DNA of 64,000 nucleotides from Mycobacterium sp. E2733 (GCF_001667585.1 NZ_LZJZ01000140.1:62001-126000); one strand, 5' to 3'. Counted from the first letter of the stretch, positions 18,039 to 27,534 are shown. Numbers and translations are program-made. The notes: generated from the sequence alone by a model not told the origin.

Positions 18039-19731
18039 GGACCAAGACACGGGTGCCGTCCGGGGCCCGCCTGGTGACGCGCCGGGCGTCGAGCTGCTCC
18101 AGCAACGGCACGGCGACCCGGCGGGTGGTGCCGAGCGCGCGGCGTGCGTCGCTGACGGTGAACGGCTGGGGCAGCGTCGCGAAGACGGCCGCCGCCCGGT
18201 CCAGCGCGCCGGACCCCAGCACGACGCCGTCGGCGATCCGGGTCAGCCGCCCGGCGCGCACCGCGGCGGCCAGCTCCCGCGGTCCGAGCTTGAGCTCGGC
18301 CAGCTCGTCGGCCTCGGGCGCCCGAAAGGGCTCGGCGGCCAGCCACTCCTCGATGGTGCGCACCGCCTTGTCGACGCGGGCCGGCAGGCCCGCGCCCGGC
18401 GAGCGGACCAACCCGTCGACCACCTCGAGGCCGGTGCCCTCCAGCAGCGCCGGCAGTAAATCCGTCGACGGCAGGCCGGCGCGCTGCCGCAACGTCTCGA
18501 GCGGCATTCCCGCCGCGATGTCGTGGTCCTGCGCCCATCCCCGCACCGCGGCCATCGCGCACTCGCGGCGCGCGGCCCACCACTGCGGCTGAACCACCCA
18601 GTCGCCCACCCGTAGCCCCGAAGGCGGCAGGCCCATCGCGCGCAACTCGCCGGCCCGCGCGTAAGCGGGCGGACGGATATGGCCGGTCGCCAGCTCCGCG
18701 GCGCGGTCGCGGGCCGCGCCGCGGCGGCGCAGCGCCGGCGGCCGCACGTCGAGCACCTCGATCCCTGCGGCGATCCGGTGCTCTCCGGGATCGCGCAGCA
18801 GCCCGATGTCGGCGACCCGCAGCGGCAGGGGCTTCGCTAGCCGCAGCCGGGCCGCCGCCTCCCCCAGCCGCCGCACCTGCACCGGCACGGCCGCGGACCC
18901 GACGTGCAGCACCAGCTGGCGGTGCAGCGCGTCCGCCGAACGCAGCGCGACATCGATCTCCGCGGTGTCCAGCCACACGCCCGGCGTCCGAACGGTGTCG
19001 CCGCGGCCGATGTCCCGGCGGTCCAAGCCGCGCAGGTTCAGCGCGACGCGCGCCACCGCGCCGACCTCCGACTCGTCGCGGCTCAGCGATTGCAGCCCGC
19101 GGACCGTGACGCGCCGGCCTGCGTGTTCCAGCTCCTCGCCCACCCGAATCGTCCCGGCCGTGAGGGTGCCGGTCACCACCGTGCCCGCGCCGCGCACGGT
19201 GAAGCTGCGGTCGACCCATAGCCGAACGTCGGCGGCGGGGTCTGCAACCGGCAGCCGGTCGGTCAGCGCCAGCAGCTCCGCCCGCACCCGCTCGAGTTCG
19301 GTGCCGATCACGACGGGAGCGTCGCGCAGCGAGGTGACGGCGAACCGCTGGGACGCCTGCGCGACGGCGGGGCCCGGATCGGCGAGGTCGGCCTTGCTGA
19401 TCACCACCAGGCCGTGGCGGACACCGAGGGCGTCCAGCGCGGCGAGGTGTTCGTCGGACTGCGGCATCCAGCCCTCGGTGGCGGCCACGACGAACACCAC
19501 CGCTCCGACCGCGCCCACCCCGGCCAGCATGTTGGCCACGAACCGTTCGTGGCCCGGCACGTCGACGAATGCCAGCTGCCGCCCGGCGAGCTCGGTCCAC
19601 GCGAAGCCGAGGTCGATGGTCAGGCCCCGGCGCCGCTCCTCGGGCAGCCGGTCCGGCCACATGCCGGTGAGCCGGTGCAACAGGGTGGACTTGCCGTGGT
19701 CGACGTGCCCGGCGGTGGCTATGACGAACAT
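18022..19731 (-). CDS. selB: SelB, selenocysteine-specific elongation factor
   Basis: GTPase that carries Sec-tRNA to the ribosome and binds the SECIS hairpin of the mRNA. 569 residues from ATG 19731. The N-terminal EF-Tu-like GTPase shows ATAGHVDHGKSTLLHRLTG, DVPGHERFVANMLAG and VISKAD. The C-terminal part is built of winged-helix units that bind SECIS (RLTRIADGVVLGSGALDRAA and TVSDARRALGTTRR segments). Its start overlaps the selA stop by 13 bases. The 3' end overlaps the YqeY gene. Confidence 0.95.
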   Translation of the reverse strand: MFVIATAGHVDHGKSTLLHRLTGMWPDRLPEERRRGLTIDLGFAWTELAGRQLAFVDVPGHERFVANMLAGVGAVGAVVFVVAATEGWMPQSDEHLAALDALGVRHGLVVISKADLADPGPAVAQASQRFAVTSLRDAPVVIGTELERVRAELLALTDRLPVADPAADVRLWVDRSFTVRGAGTVVTGTLTAGTIRVGEELEHAGRRVTVRGLQSLSRDESEVGAVARVALNLRGLDRRDIGRGDTVRTPGVWLDTAEIDVALRSADALHRQLVLHVGSAAVPVQVRRLGEAAARLRLAKPLPLRVADIGLLRDPGEHRIAAGIEVLDVRPPALRRRGAARDRAAELATGHIRPPAYARAGELRAMGLPPSGLRVGDWVVQPQWWAARRECAMAAVRGWAQDHDIAAGMPLETLRQRAGLPSTDLLPALLEGTGLEVVDGLVRSPGAGLPARVDKAVRTIEEWLAAEPFRAPEADELAELKLGPRELAAAVRAGRLTRIADGVVLGSGALDRAAAVFATLPQPFTVSDARRALGTTRRVAVPLLEQLDARRVTRRAPDGTRVLVPTAAP

Positions 19732-20999
19732 GCGAGCACCGCCGCCGCCAGCGCCGCGTCGTCCTCGGGCGCGACGGTGCGCAGGTCCAGGAGGCACCGG
19801 CCGGCCTCGAGGCGGCCGACGACCGGGGGGGTGGCGGCGCGCAGCGCGGCGGCGTACGGCTCGGGCAGGCTCACCGCGGCGCTGGGCAGCTGGACGTCCG
19901 GCGCACCGCCGCCACCGACGGCCGCGACGCAATCCACCGCCTCGGCCCCCGGCAGCGCGGCGGCGAGGGACCCGGCGCGGGCCCGAAGCTGTGCCACGTC
20001 CGCGTTCAGCGCCTCGGCCACCGGGGTTGGCGGGCCCGTCAGGGTCGCCTCCAAGGCGGCGAGGGTGAGTTTGTCCACCCGCAGCGCGCGCGCCGCCGGG
20101 TGGCGCCGCAGCCGCTCGATCAGCTCCGCGTCGCCCAGCAGCAGGCCGGCCTGGGGGCCGCCGAGCAGCTTGTCGCCGCTCGCGGTGACCAGGTCCGCGC
20201 CGTCGCGCAGGGTCGACGTGGCGTCGGGCTCGTCGGGCAGCAGGGGGTGTGGGGACAGCAGGCCGGAGCCGATGTCGACCACCAGGGGCGCGCCCAGTTT
20301 CGCCAACTCCGCCACCCCGACCGCCGAGGTGAACCCCGTGACGTGGAAGTTGGACGGATGGACCTTCAGGATGAAACCGGTCTGCGGCCCGATCGCCCCG
20401 GCGTAGTCGCGCAGGCTGGTGCGATTGGTGGTGCCGACCTCGCGCAGCCGGGATCCGGTGGAGGCCAGCAGCTCGGGGATGCGGAACCCGTCTCCGATCT
20501 CGACGAGCTCGCCGCGGCTGAGCACGATCTCCCGGCCCGGGGCGAGCGTGAGGGCCGTCAACAGCAGCGCGGCGGCGTTGTTGTTGACCACGTGCACGGC
20601 ACCCGCGGTGGGCACCGCACGAGCCAGCGCGGCCAGCGCCCCCCGGCCCCGGCGGCCGCGACGTCCCGTCGCCAGGTCCAGCTCCACGTCCGTCGTCCCC
20701 GCCGCGGCGACCACCGCGTCGACGGCGGCCCGCGACAGCGGCGCGCGCCCCAGGTTGGTGTGCACCACCACGCCGGTGGCATTGATGACCGGCCGCAGGC
20801 TCGATGCCGTGCTGGGAAGTGCGGCGACCGCGTGCTCGGCGACGCGCTCGGGTTCGATCTCCCCGGCGCGGGCCCGCTGCTGCGCGTCGGCGACCACGGA
20901 CTTCACCAGCGCGCGACCCAGCACCCGCTGGGCCTCGACCAGGCGCGGATCGGCGAGCAGCGTGTCGGTGCGCGGCACCCGCCGGCGCGGGTCGGTCAT
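19719..20999 (-). CDS. selA: SelA, L-seryl-tRNA(Sec) selenium transferase
   Basis: PLP enzyme that converts Ser-tRNA(Sec) to Sec-tRNA(Sec) with selenophosphate. 426 residues from ATG 20999. Hallmarks are INATGVVVHTNLGRAPLS, HVVNNNAAALLLTL-like, LSRGELVEIGDGFRIPE, LVVDIGSGLL and the PLP lysine in ASGDKLLGGPQAG. The tRNA-Sec gene lies 18 bases upstream on the same strand, so tRNA-Sec, selA and selB could be one transcript. Confidence 0.96.
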   Translation of the reverse strand: MTDPRRRVPRTDTLLADPRLVEAQRVLGRALVKSVVADAQQRARAGEIEPERVAEHAVAALPSTASSLRPVINATGVVVHTNLGRAPLSRAAVDAVVAAAGTTDVELDLATGRRGRRGRGALAALARAVPTAGAVHVVNNNAAALLLTALTLAPGREIVLSRGELVEIGDGFRIPELLASTGSRLREVGTTNRTSLRDYAGAIGPQTGFILKVHPSNFHVTGFTSAVGVAELAKLGAPLVVDIGSGLLSPHPLLPDEPDATSTLRDGADLVTASGDKLLGGPQAGLLLGDAELIERLRRHPAARALRVDKLTLAALEATLTGPPTPVAEALNADVAQLRARAGSLAAALPGAEAVDCVAAVGGGGAPDVQLPSAAVSLPEPYAAALRAATPPVVGRLEAGRCLLDLRTVAPEDDAALAAAVLACSS

Positions 21000-21017
21000 G
21001 TCGGACTCGAAGAAGTA

Positions 21018-21112
21018 TGGCGGAGGCGGACGGGAATCGAACCCGCCAGCGGCAGCGTCTGCCGTTCGACGGTTTTGAAGACCGCGCCGGTCACCAGACC
21101 GGACACGCCTCC
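21018..21112 (-). tRNA. selC: tRNA-Sec (anticodon UCA)
   Basis: 95 bases including encoded CCA. Read on the minus strand it begins GGAGGCG and ends CGCCTCC-G-CCA, giving a long acceptor stem. The anticodon loop CTTCAAA places UCA at 21076-21078, and the T loop is GGTTCGATTCC. A long variable arm is visible (GAACGGCAGACGCTGCCG region). Length, UCA anticodon and sel neighbours make it tRNA-Sec rather than tRNA-Ser or a suppressor. Confidence 0.97.
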
Positions 21113-21139
21113 TCGGACCATAGGGACAAGTATGGACGC

Positions 21140-22132
21140 GTGACCTATCGACTGACTCAGTACGCCCACGGCGGCGGGTGCGCCTGCAAGATACCGCCCG
21201 GTGAGCTGGAAGATGTGGTCCGCGGGTTGGGGGCGAACGCGCCGCGCGACCCGGTCGGCGAGTTGCTGGTCGGCCTCGACGATGGCGACGACGCGTGCGT
21301 GGTGCGCCTCGAGGGCGGCGCGGCGCTGATCGCGACGACGGACTTCTTCACCCCGGTGGTCGACGACGCCTACGACTGGGGCCGCATCGCGGCCACCAAC
21401 GCGCTGTCCGACGTTTACGCGATGGGCGGCCGTCCGGTGGTGGCGGTGAACCTGCTGGGCTGGCCGCGCGATGTGCTGCCGTTCGAGCTGGCGGCCGAGA
21501 CGCTGCGCGGCGGGCTGGACGTCTGCGGACTGGCGGGCTGCCATCTCGCCGGCGGGCACAGCGTCGACGACCCGGAGCCCAAATACGGCCTGGCCGTCAC
21601 CGGCATCGCGGACCCGAACCGGTTGTTGCGCAACGACTCCGGCAAGGCAGGCACGCCACTGTCGCTGACCAAGCCGCTCGGCGTGGGAGTGCTCAACAGC
21701 AGGCACAAGGCCACCGGAGAGCGCTTCGAACAGGTGATTGAGGCGATGACGACGCTGAATGCCGATGCGGCCGCGGCCGCGCTGGCCGCCGGTGTCGAAT
21801 GTGCCACGGACGTAACGGGTTTCGGGCTGCTTGGGCACCTGCACAAGCTGGCGCGGGCCAGCGGGGTGACGGCGATGATCGACGCTACGGCGGTGCCTTA
21901 TCTGGAGGGCGCGCGAGAGGCGCTGGCCGAGGGCTACGTCAGCGGGGGCACGCGGCGCAACCTCGACTGGGTGGCCCCGCACGTCGACCTGTCCGCGGTC
22001 GGCGCACAGGAGGCGCTGTTGCTCGCCGACGCGCAGACCTCGGGCGGGCTGCTGATCGCGGGCGAGATCCCGGGCGTGCCCGTGATCGGGGAGCTGGTGC
22101 CGCGCGGCGAACACACGATCGTGGTGCGGTGA
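21140..22132 (+). CDS. selD: SelD, selenide water dikinase
   Basis: Makes selenophosphate from selenide and ATP, supplying SelA. 330 residues from GTG 21140. The catalytic region is GGGCACKIPPGE, with Cys14 and Lys17 in the places of E. coli Cys17 and Lys20; this enzyme therefore uses cysteine rather than selenocysteine. Other motifs are TTDFFTPVVDD, NALSDVYAMGG, HLAGGHSVDDPE and ATDVTGFGLLGHL. Divergent from tRNA-Sec/selA/selB and 39 bases upstream of the formate dehydrogenase gene. Confidence 0.96.
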   Translation: MTYRLTQYAHGGGCACKIPPGELEDVVRGLGANAPRDPVGELLVGLDDGDDACVVRLEGGAALIATTDFFTPVVDDAYDWGRIAATNALSDVYAMGGRPVVAVNLLGWPRDVLPFELAAETLRGGLDVCGLAGCHLAGGHSVDDPEPKYGLAVTGIADPNRLLRNDSGKAGTPLSLTKPLGVGVLNSRHKATGERFEQVIEAMTTLNADAAAAALAAGVECATDVTGFGLLGHLHKLARASGVTAMIDATAVPYLEGAREALAEGYVSGGTRRNLDWVAPHVDLSAVGAQEALLLADAQTSGGLLIAGEIPGVPVIGELVPRGEHTIVVR

Positions 22133-22171
22133 GCGAGCGAGGTTTCGGCGGCGCGCACTAGGGTAGGAGTC

Positions 22172-25100
22172 ATGCCCATGCGGAGGATTTTTCTGGAGTG
22201 GCCCGTCCTGCGTCAGCTGCGTTCACCTGACAAGCTCGGCCGCGGGTCGGCCGTGACCTCCAAGCGGACCCGCACCGTCACGCCGCGCACGACGACGGCC
22301 GACCGCGTGGTGCAGAGCATCTGTCCCTACTGCGCGGTCGGTTGCGGCCAACGCGTCTACGTCAAGGACGAGCGGGTGGTCCAGATCGAGGGCGACCCGG
22401 ACTCGCCGATTTCGCGAGGCCGCCTGTGCCCCAAGGGCGCCGCCAGCGAACAGCTGGTGAACTCGCCGGGCCGGCAGCTGCAGGTGCTCTACCGTCCGCC
22501 GCGCGCGACCGAATGGCAGCCCCTCGAGCTGGACACCGCGATCGACATGATCGCCGACCGGTTCGTCGAGTCCCGCCGCCACACCTGGCAGGACATCGAC
22601 AAGAAGGGCAACCTGCTGCGCCGCACCATGGGCATCGCCGCCCTCGGCGGGGCGACGCTGGACAACGAAGAGAACTACCTCATCAAGAAACTCTTCACCG
22701 CCGCGGGCGCCATCCAGATCGAGAACCAAGCTCGTATTTGACACTCCGCCACGGTTCCCGGTCTGGGAGCCTCCTTCGGGCGCGGCGGCGCCACCCAAAC
22801 ACTGCAGGACATGGCCAACGCCGATTGCATCGTCATCCAGGGCTCCAACATGGCCGAGTGCCACCCGGTCGGATTCCAGTGGGTTGAGGAGGCCCGGGCC
22901 CGCGGCGCGCGGGTCATCCACGTCGACCCGCGCTTCACCAGAACCTCGGCGGTGTCCGACAAACACATCCCGATCCGGGCCGGTTCGGACGTGGTGCTGC
23001 TCGGCGCGCTCATCAACCACATCCTCACCAACGACCAGTGGTTCTCCGAGTACGTCGTCGCGTACACCAACGCCGCGACCCTGATCAACGAAAAGTTTAG
23101 GGACACCGAGGATCTGGGCGGCCTGTTCTCCGGGTTCGACCCCGAGACCGGGCAGTACGACACGTCGACGTGGGCTTACGACGAAGAGGGGAACGGCCAG
23201 ATCGACTCCGCGGGTGGCGGCCACACGCACGGCGCCACCGCCGCGGACAGCGGAGCCGGTCATGAGCACGGCAGCGGCGGCCCCCCGCTCGAGCACGCCC
23301 GGGTGAAGCGCGACGAAACCCTGCAGCACCCGCGCACCGTCTTCCAGATCCTCAAGCGCCACTACGCGCGCTACACCCCCGAGATGGTCACCGACGTGTG
23401 CGGCATCAGCCGCACGGATTTCGACTACCTCGCCCGCTCGATCGTCGAAAACTCGGGCCGCGAGCGCACCACCTGCTTCGCGTACGCCGTCGGATGGACA
23501 CAGCACACCCTCGGGGCCCAATTCATCCGCACGGCAACGATTTTGCAACTGTTGCTGGGCAACGTCGGCCGCCCGGGCAGCGGCATCATGGCGCTGCGCG
23601 GGCACGCCACCATCCAGGGCTCCACCGACATCCCCACGCTGTTCAACCTGCTGCCCGGCTACCTGGCGATGCCCAAGGCGGGCATGCACGACACCCTGGC
23701 CGACTACCTCGACGCGGTGGGATCGAAGAAGCAGAAGGGCTTCTGGGCCAACTCCGACGCCTATGCGATCAGCCTGCTCAAAGCGTGGTGGGGGGATGCG
23801 GCCACCAAGGACAACGACTGGGCCTACGACTACCTGCCGCGGCTGTCCGGGCCGCACGGCACGTATCAGACCGTGATGGGGATGCTGGCCGACGAGGTCG
23901 AGGGCTACTTCCTGCTGGGCCAGAACCCCGCGGTCGGATCGGCGCACGGCCGGATGCAGCGCATGGGCATGTCCCACCTCAAGTGGCTGGTGGTGCGCGA
24001 CCTCAACCTCATCGAGTCGGCCACCTGGTGGAAGGACGGGCCCGAAATCGCTTCGGGCGAACTGAAAACGGAGGATATCGAGACGGAGGTGTTCTTCTTG
24101 CCCGCGGCCACGCACGTGGAGAAGGCGGGATCGTTCACCCAGACCCAGCGCCTGGTGCAGTGGCGGCACAAGGCCGTCGAGCCGCCGGGCCAGTGCCAGA
24201 GCGAATTGCAGTTCTTCTTCGAACTCGGCAAGCGGATCCGGCAGCGGTTGGCCGGATCGACCGACGAGCGTGACCGGCCCCTGCTGGACCTGACGTGGGA
24301 CTACCCGACCGACGAGCACGGCGAACCCGACGGCGAAGCCGTATTGGCCGAAATCAACGGCTATCACGTCACCGAACGCGATCCCTTGTCGTCGTACACC
24401 GAGTTGCGCGCCGACGGGTCTACCGCCGCCGGTTGCTGGATCTACACCGGCGTCTACGCGAACGCCACCAACCAGGCCGCGCGCCGCGTCCCGCACGGCG
24501 GTGAGTCGCCGAGCCAGCAGGAGTGGGGCTGGGCCTGGCCGGCCGACCGGAGAATCCTCTACAACCGCGCGTCGGCCGATCCGGACGGCAAGCCGTGGAG
24601 CGAACGGAAGCGGTACGTGTGGTGGGACTCCGAGAAGCAACGGTGGGTCGGCTACGACGTGCCCGACTTCGTCGCCGACCGGGCGCCGGGCAGCAGGCCC
24701 GACCCGGACCTCGGCGGCCCCGACGCGCTCGCCGGCGACGACCCGTTCATCATGCAGGCCGACGGCAAGGGGTGGCTGTTCGCGCCGAAGGGCTTGGTCG
24801 ACGGCCCGCTGCCCACGCACTACGAACCGCAGGAGTCGCCGGTTGCCAACGCCTTGTATCCCCAGCAGCGAAACCCCGGGCGAATCACCTTCCCGCGCAA
24901 GGACAATCTGAGCGCGCCGAGCGCCGGGGAGCCCGGGGCCGACGTGTACCCGTACGTGTTCACCACCTACCGGCTCACCGAGCATCACACCGCCGGCGGG
25001 ATGAGCCGGTGGCTGCCCTACCTCTCGGAGCTGCAACCGGAGATGTTCTGCGAGGTGTCGCCGGAGCTGGCCGCCGAACGCGGCCTCGAGCCGTACGGGT

Positions 25101-25495
25101 GGGCCACCATCGTCTCGCCGCGCGCGGCGATCGAAGCCCGGGTGCTGGTCACCAAACGTGTTGCCCCGCTGGTGATCAACGGCCACACGGTGCACCAGAT
25201 CGGGCTGCCGTACCACTGGGGTGTGGGCGGCGATGCCGTGGTCAGCGGGGACGCGGCCAACGACCTGCTCGGCGTGACGCTGGACCCCAACGTGCAGATC
25301 CAGGAGTCGAAGGCCGGCTCGTGCGACATCCGCCCGGGGCGCCGGCCCCGGGGCGAGGGCCTGCTGCGCCTGATCGCCGAGTATCAGTCCCGCTCGGGGG
25401 CCACCACCGAGACCGGCAACGTGCGGATCAGCGACGGCGTCTGGAAAGGGGGAGCCGATGGGTCAGCTGAGCGGACCGACCGACCCGACGAGTGA
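22172..25495 (+). CDS. fdnG: Selenocysteine-containing formate dehydrogenase, catalytic (molybdopterin) subunit, FdnG/FdoG type
   Basis: Oxidises formate to CO2 at a Mo/W-bis-MGD centre. The CDS reads through an in-frame TGA at 22739-22741 (codon 190, inserted as Sec), giving 1107 residues. I take ATG 22172 (RBS TAGGAG); ATG 22178 is possible. The N-terminal [4Fe-4S] site is CPYCAVGCG. The Sec context ENQARI-U-HSATVPGLG matches what I recall of E. coli FdnG (NQARV-U-HGPTVASLA). Later motifs include HVDPRFTRTSAVSD, GWTQHTLGAQFIRT, LLGNVGRPGSGI and FTTYRLTEHHTAGG. Residues around 348-374 form a His/Gly-rich insertion (GGGHTHG, GHEHGSGG) that I do not recall in the E. coli protein. No clear twin-arginine signal peptide is seen at the N-terminus. 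The 3' end overlaps fdnH by 38 bases. Confidence 0.95.
22739..22771 (+). promoter_or_regulatory. Selenocysteine UGA codon with SECIS hairpin
   Basis: UGA at 22739-22741 is followed by a stem-loop: 5' arm GGTTCCC (22753-22759), loop GGTCT (22760-22764), 3' arm GGGAGCC (22765-22771). All seven pairs form, one of them G-U. The GGUCU loop is the SelB-binding signature of bacterial formate dehydrogenase SECIS elements, and the loop begins 18 bases after the UGA, within the usual range. Confidence 0.95.
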
Positions 25496-26420
25496 CGCCG
25501 GCTGGGCGGAACCCAAGCCGCGCAAGGGATTCTTCACCGACACCTCGATCTGCATCGGCTGCAAGGCCTGCGAGGTCGCATGCAAGGAGTGGAACCGCAA
25601 CCCGCGCGACGGCGACCTGGAGCTGCTGGGCTCGTCCTACGACAACACCGGTTCCCTGGGCGCGAGCACCTGGCGGCACGTGGCCTTCATCGAGCAGGGC
25701 CGCGACCGGATCGAGGAGGCGCGCGAATCCGGACGCGCCCTAACCGATTTGGGCATGCCGGCACTCCCAGGGCGCCAAGACGTCACGCCGCCGGACACGC
25801 CGGAATTCCGCTGGCTGATGTCGTCGGACGTGTGCAAGCACTGCACGCACGCCGGCTGCCTGGACGTCTGCCCGACGGGCGCGTTGTTCCGCACCGAGTT
25901 CGGCACCGTCGTCGTGCAGGACGACGTCTGCAACGGATGCGGCACCTGCGTGGCCGGATGCCCGTTCGGCGTGGTGGAGCGTCGCAGCGATGGCACCTAT
26001 GCGACGCCCACAAGAAGCCCCGACCGTCCCGCCGAGAAGTTCGTCACCGGGGTCGCCCAGAAGTGCACGCTGTGCTACGACCGCCTCGTGGAGGACCAGA
26101 TCCCGGCCTGCGCCCAGACCTGCCCGACCACGTCGATCAAGTTCGGCGACCACGACGACCTGGTGGTCAAGGCGCGGGAACGGGTGGCCGCGCTGCACGC
26201 CCAGGGTTTGACGGAGGCCCGCCTCTACGGCGCCAACGAACACGACGGCGTGGGCGGAACCGGGTCGATCTTCCTGCTGCTCGACGAGCCCGAGGTCTAC
26301 GGCCTGCCGCCGGACCCGCGCGTGTGCACGGCCGACCTGCCGCAGATGTTCAAACGAGCGGGCGTGGCGGCGGCGGGGATGTTCGCCGCCGCGGCGGTGG
26401 CGTTCTGGAGGGGTCGGTGA
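25458..26420 (+). CDS. fdnH: Formate dehydrogenase iron-sulfur subunit (FdnH type)
   Basis: Electron-transfer subunit with four [4Fe-4S] clusters. 320 residues from ATG 25458, inside the fdnG 3' end. Cluster ligands are in CIGCKACEVACKEWN, CKHCTHAGCLDVCP, CNGCGTCVAGCPFG and CTLCYDRL/CAQTCP. A C-terminal hydrophobic helix (AGVAAAGMFAAAAVAFW) corresponds to the membrane anchor of FdnH-type subunits. Electrons would pass from FdnG to the NrfD-type protein encoded seven bases downstream. Confidence 0.94.
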   Translation: MGQLSGPTDPTSDAGWAEPKPRKGFFTDTSICIGCKACEVACKEWNRNPRDGDLELLGSSYDNTGSLGASTWRHVAFIEQGRDRIEEARESGRALTDLGMPALPGRQDVTPPDTPEFRWLMSSDVCKHCTHAGCLDVCPTGALFRTEFGTVVVQDDVCNGCGTCVAGCPFGVVERRSDGTYATPTRSPDRPAEKFVTGVAQKCTLCYDRLVEDQIPACAQTCPTTSIKFGDHDDLVVKARERVAALHAQGLTEARLYGANEHDGVGGTGSIFLLLDEPEVYGLPPDPRVCTADLPQMFKRAGVAAAGMFAAAAVAFWRGR

Positions 26421-26427
26421 AAAGCCC

Positions 26428-27513
26428 ATGAGCACTTCGGAATACGACAGTCTGCGTCCGCCGGAGCCCGCGGGCGGCAAGCACCGGAGGGGCAGGCGGT
26501 CGGGTCGCCGGGGCGGCGGCGACGGTGCGCGCGAGATGCCGATGGTGCCAGATGTCGAGTTCGGCTCGTACTACGGACGCCCGGTGGTCAAGCCCGCACC
26601 CTGGGGGCATGAGGTTGCGGCGTACCTGTTCCTGGGTGGCGTCGCGGGCGGGTCCGGGCTGCTCGCGGCCGGGGCCCAGCTCACCGGGCGAGACACATTG
26701 CGCCGCAACGCAAGGCTATCCGCGCTGATCGCGGTGATGGTGGGCGCGGTCGCCCTGGTCAAGGACCTGGGCCGGCCCGAGCGTTTCGTCAACATGCTGC
26801 GGACGGTCAAGGTGACCTCGCCGATGAGCATCGGATCCTGGATCCTCAGCCTCTTCAGCGCCGGCATCGGGGTGGCCGCGGTCGCCGAGGTCGACCGGAT
26901 GACCGGTGAGCGAATCCCGTTGGGCCCGTTGCGGCCCGTTCTGCGCGCCGTGGAGGGGCCGGCCGGATTGGAAGCCGCGGTCTTCTCACCGCCGCTCGCC
27001 GTCTACACGGCGGTGCTGCTCACCGACACCGCGACGCCGACCTGGAACGCCGCGTACCGGGACCTGCCGTTCGTGTTCGTCAGCTCGGCGAGCCTGGCCG
27101 CGTCGGGATTGGCGATGATCACCACCGGAGTCGCCGAGGCCGGGCCCGCCCGCAGGCTGGCCGTCATCGGCGCGATCGGCGACCTGGTTTCCGCCAGGTT
27201 CACCGAATACCGGATGGACCCGGTGACCCGGGAACCGCTGCACCAAGGCCGGCCCGGCCGGCTGCTGGCCTGGAGCGAACGGCTCGCCGCCGTGGGCGGT
27301 CTGGGCGCATTGCTCGGCGGACGCCACCGTGGTGTCGCCGCCCTGTCCGGTTTGGCGCTGCTGACGGCGTCGGCAATGCTGCGGTTCGGCTTCTTCGAGG
27401 CGGGGCTGGAGTCGACCCGGCAACCCCGCTACACGATCGAGCCGCAAAAACGCCGGCTTCAGGCGCGCCGGGCCGCCGGCGTCACGGGAGACTCGATCAC
27501 CACCGCGGGCTGA
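26428..27513 (+). CDS. nrfD: NrfD-family membrane quinone-oxidoreductase subunit
   Basis: Integral membrane partner expected to pass electrons from the FeS subunit to menaquinone. 361 residues from ATG 26428. A basic, Gly/Arg-rich N-terminus of about 35 residues is followed by at least seven hydrophobic segments, with family features WGHEVAAYLFLGGVAGGSGL, LVKDLGRPERFVNMLR and TSPMSIGSWILSLF. E. coli uses the haem subunit FdnI instead, so this is a different membrane module. It ends the operon; a large imperfect inverted repeat follows. Confidence 0.88.
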   Translation: MSTSEYDSLRPPEPAGGKHRRGRRSGRRGGGDGAREMPMVPDVEFGSYYGRPVVKPAPWGHEVAAYLFLGGVAGGSGLLAAGAQLTGRDTLRRNARLSALIAVMVGAVALVKDLGRPERFVNMLRTVKVTSPMSIGSWILSLFSAGIGVAAVAEVDRMTGERIPLGPLRPVLRAVEGPAGLEAAVFSPPLAVYTAVLLTDTATPTWNAAYRDLPFVFVSSASLAASGLAMITTGVAEAGPARRLAVIGAIGDLVSARFTEYRMDPVTREPLHQGRPGRLLAWSERLAAVGGLGALLGGRHRGVAALSGLALLTASAMLRFGFFEAGLESTRQPRYTIEPQKRRLQARRAAGVTGDSITTAG

Positions 27514-27534
27514 ACGCGGCGCGGTGTGCCGCGG

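Noticed and set aside
22739..22741. Nonsense mutation making the formate dehydrogenase a pseudogene
   Set aside because: The position, flanking residues, SECIS hairpin and complete sel genes all support recoding as selenocysteine.
22223..25216. 997-codon open frame on the minus strand across the formate dehydrogenase gene
   Set aside because: It is a shadow of fdnG in high-GC codon-biased sequence: Arg/Gly/His-rich with no domain, and it crosses the clear Sec codon and SECIS on the plus strand.
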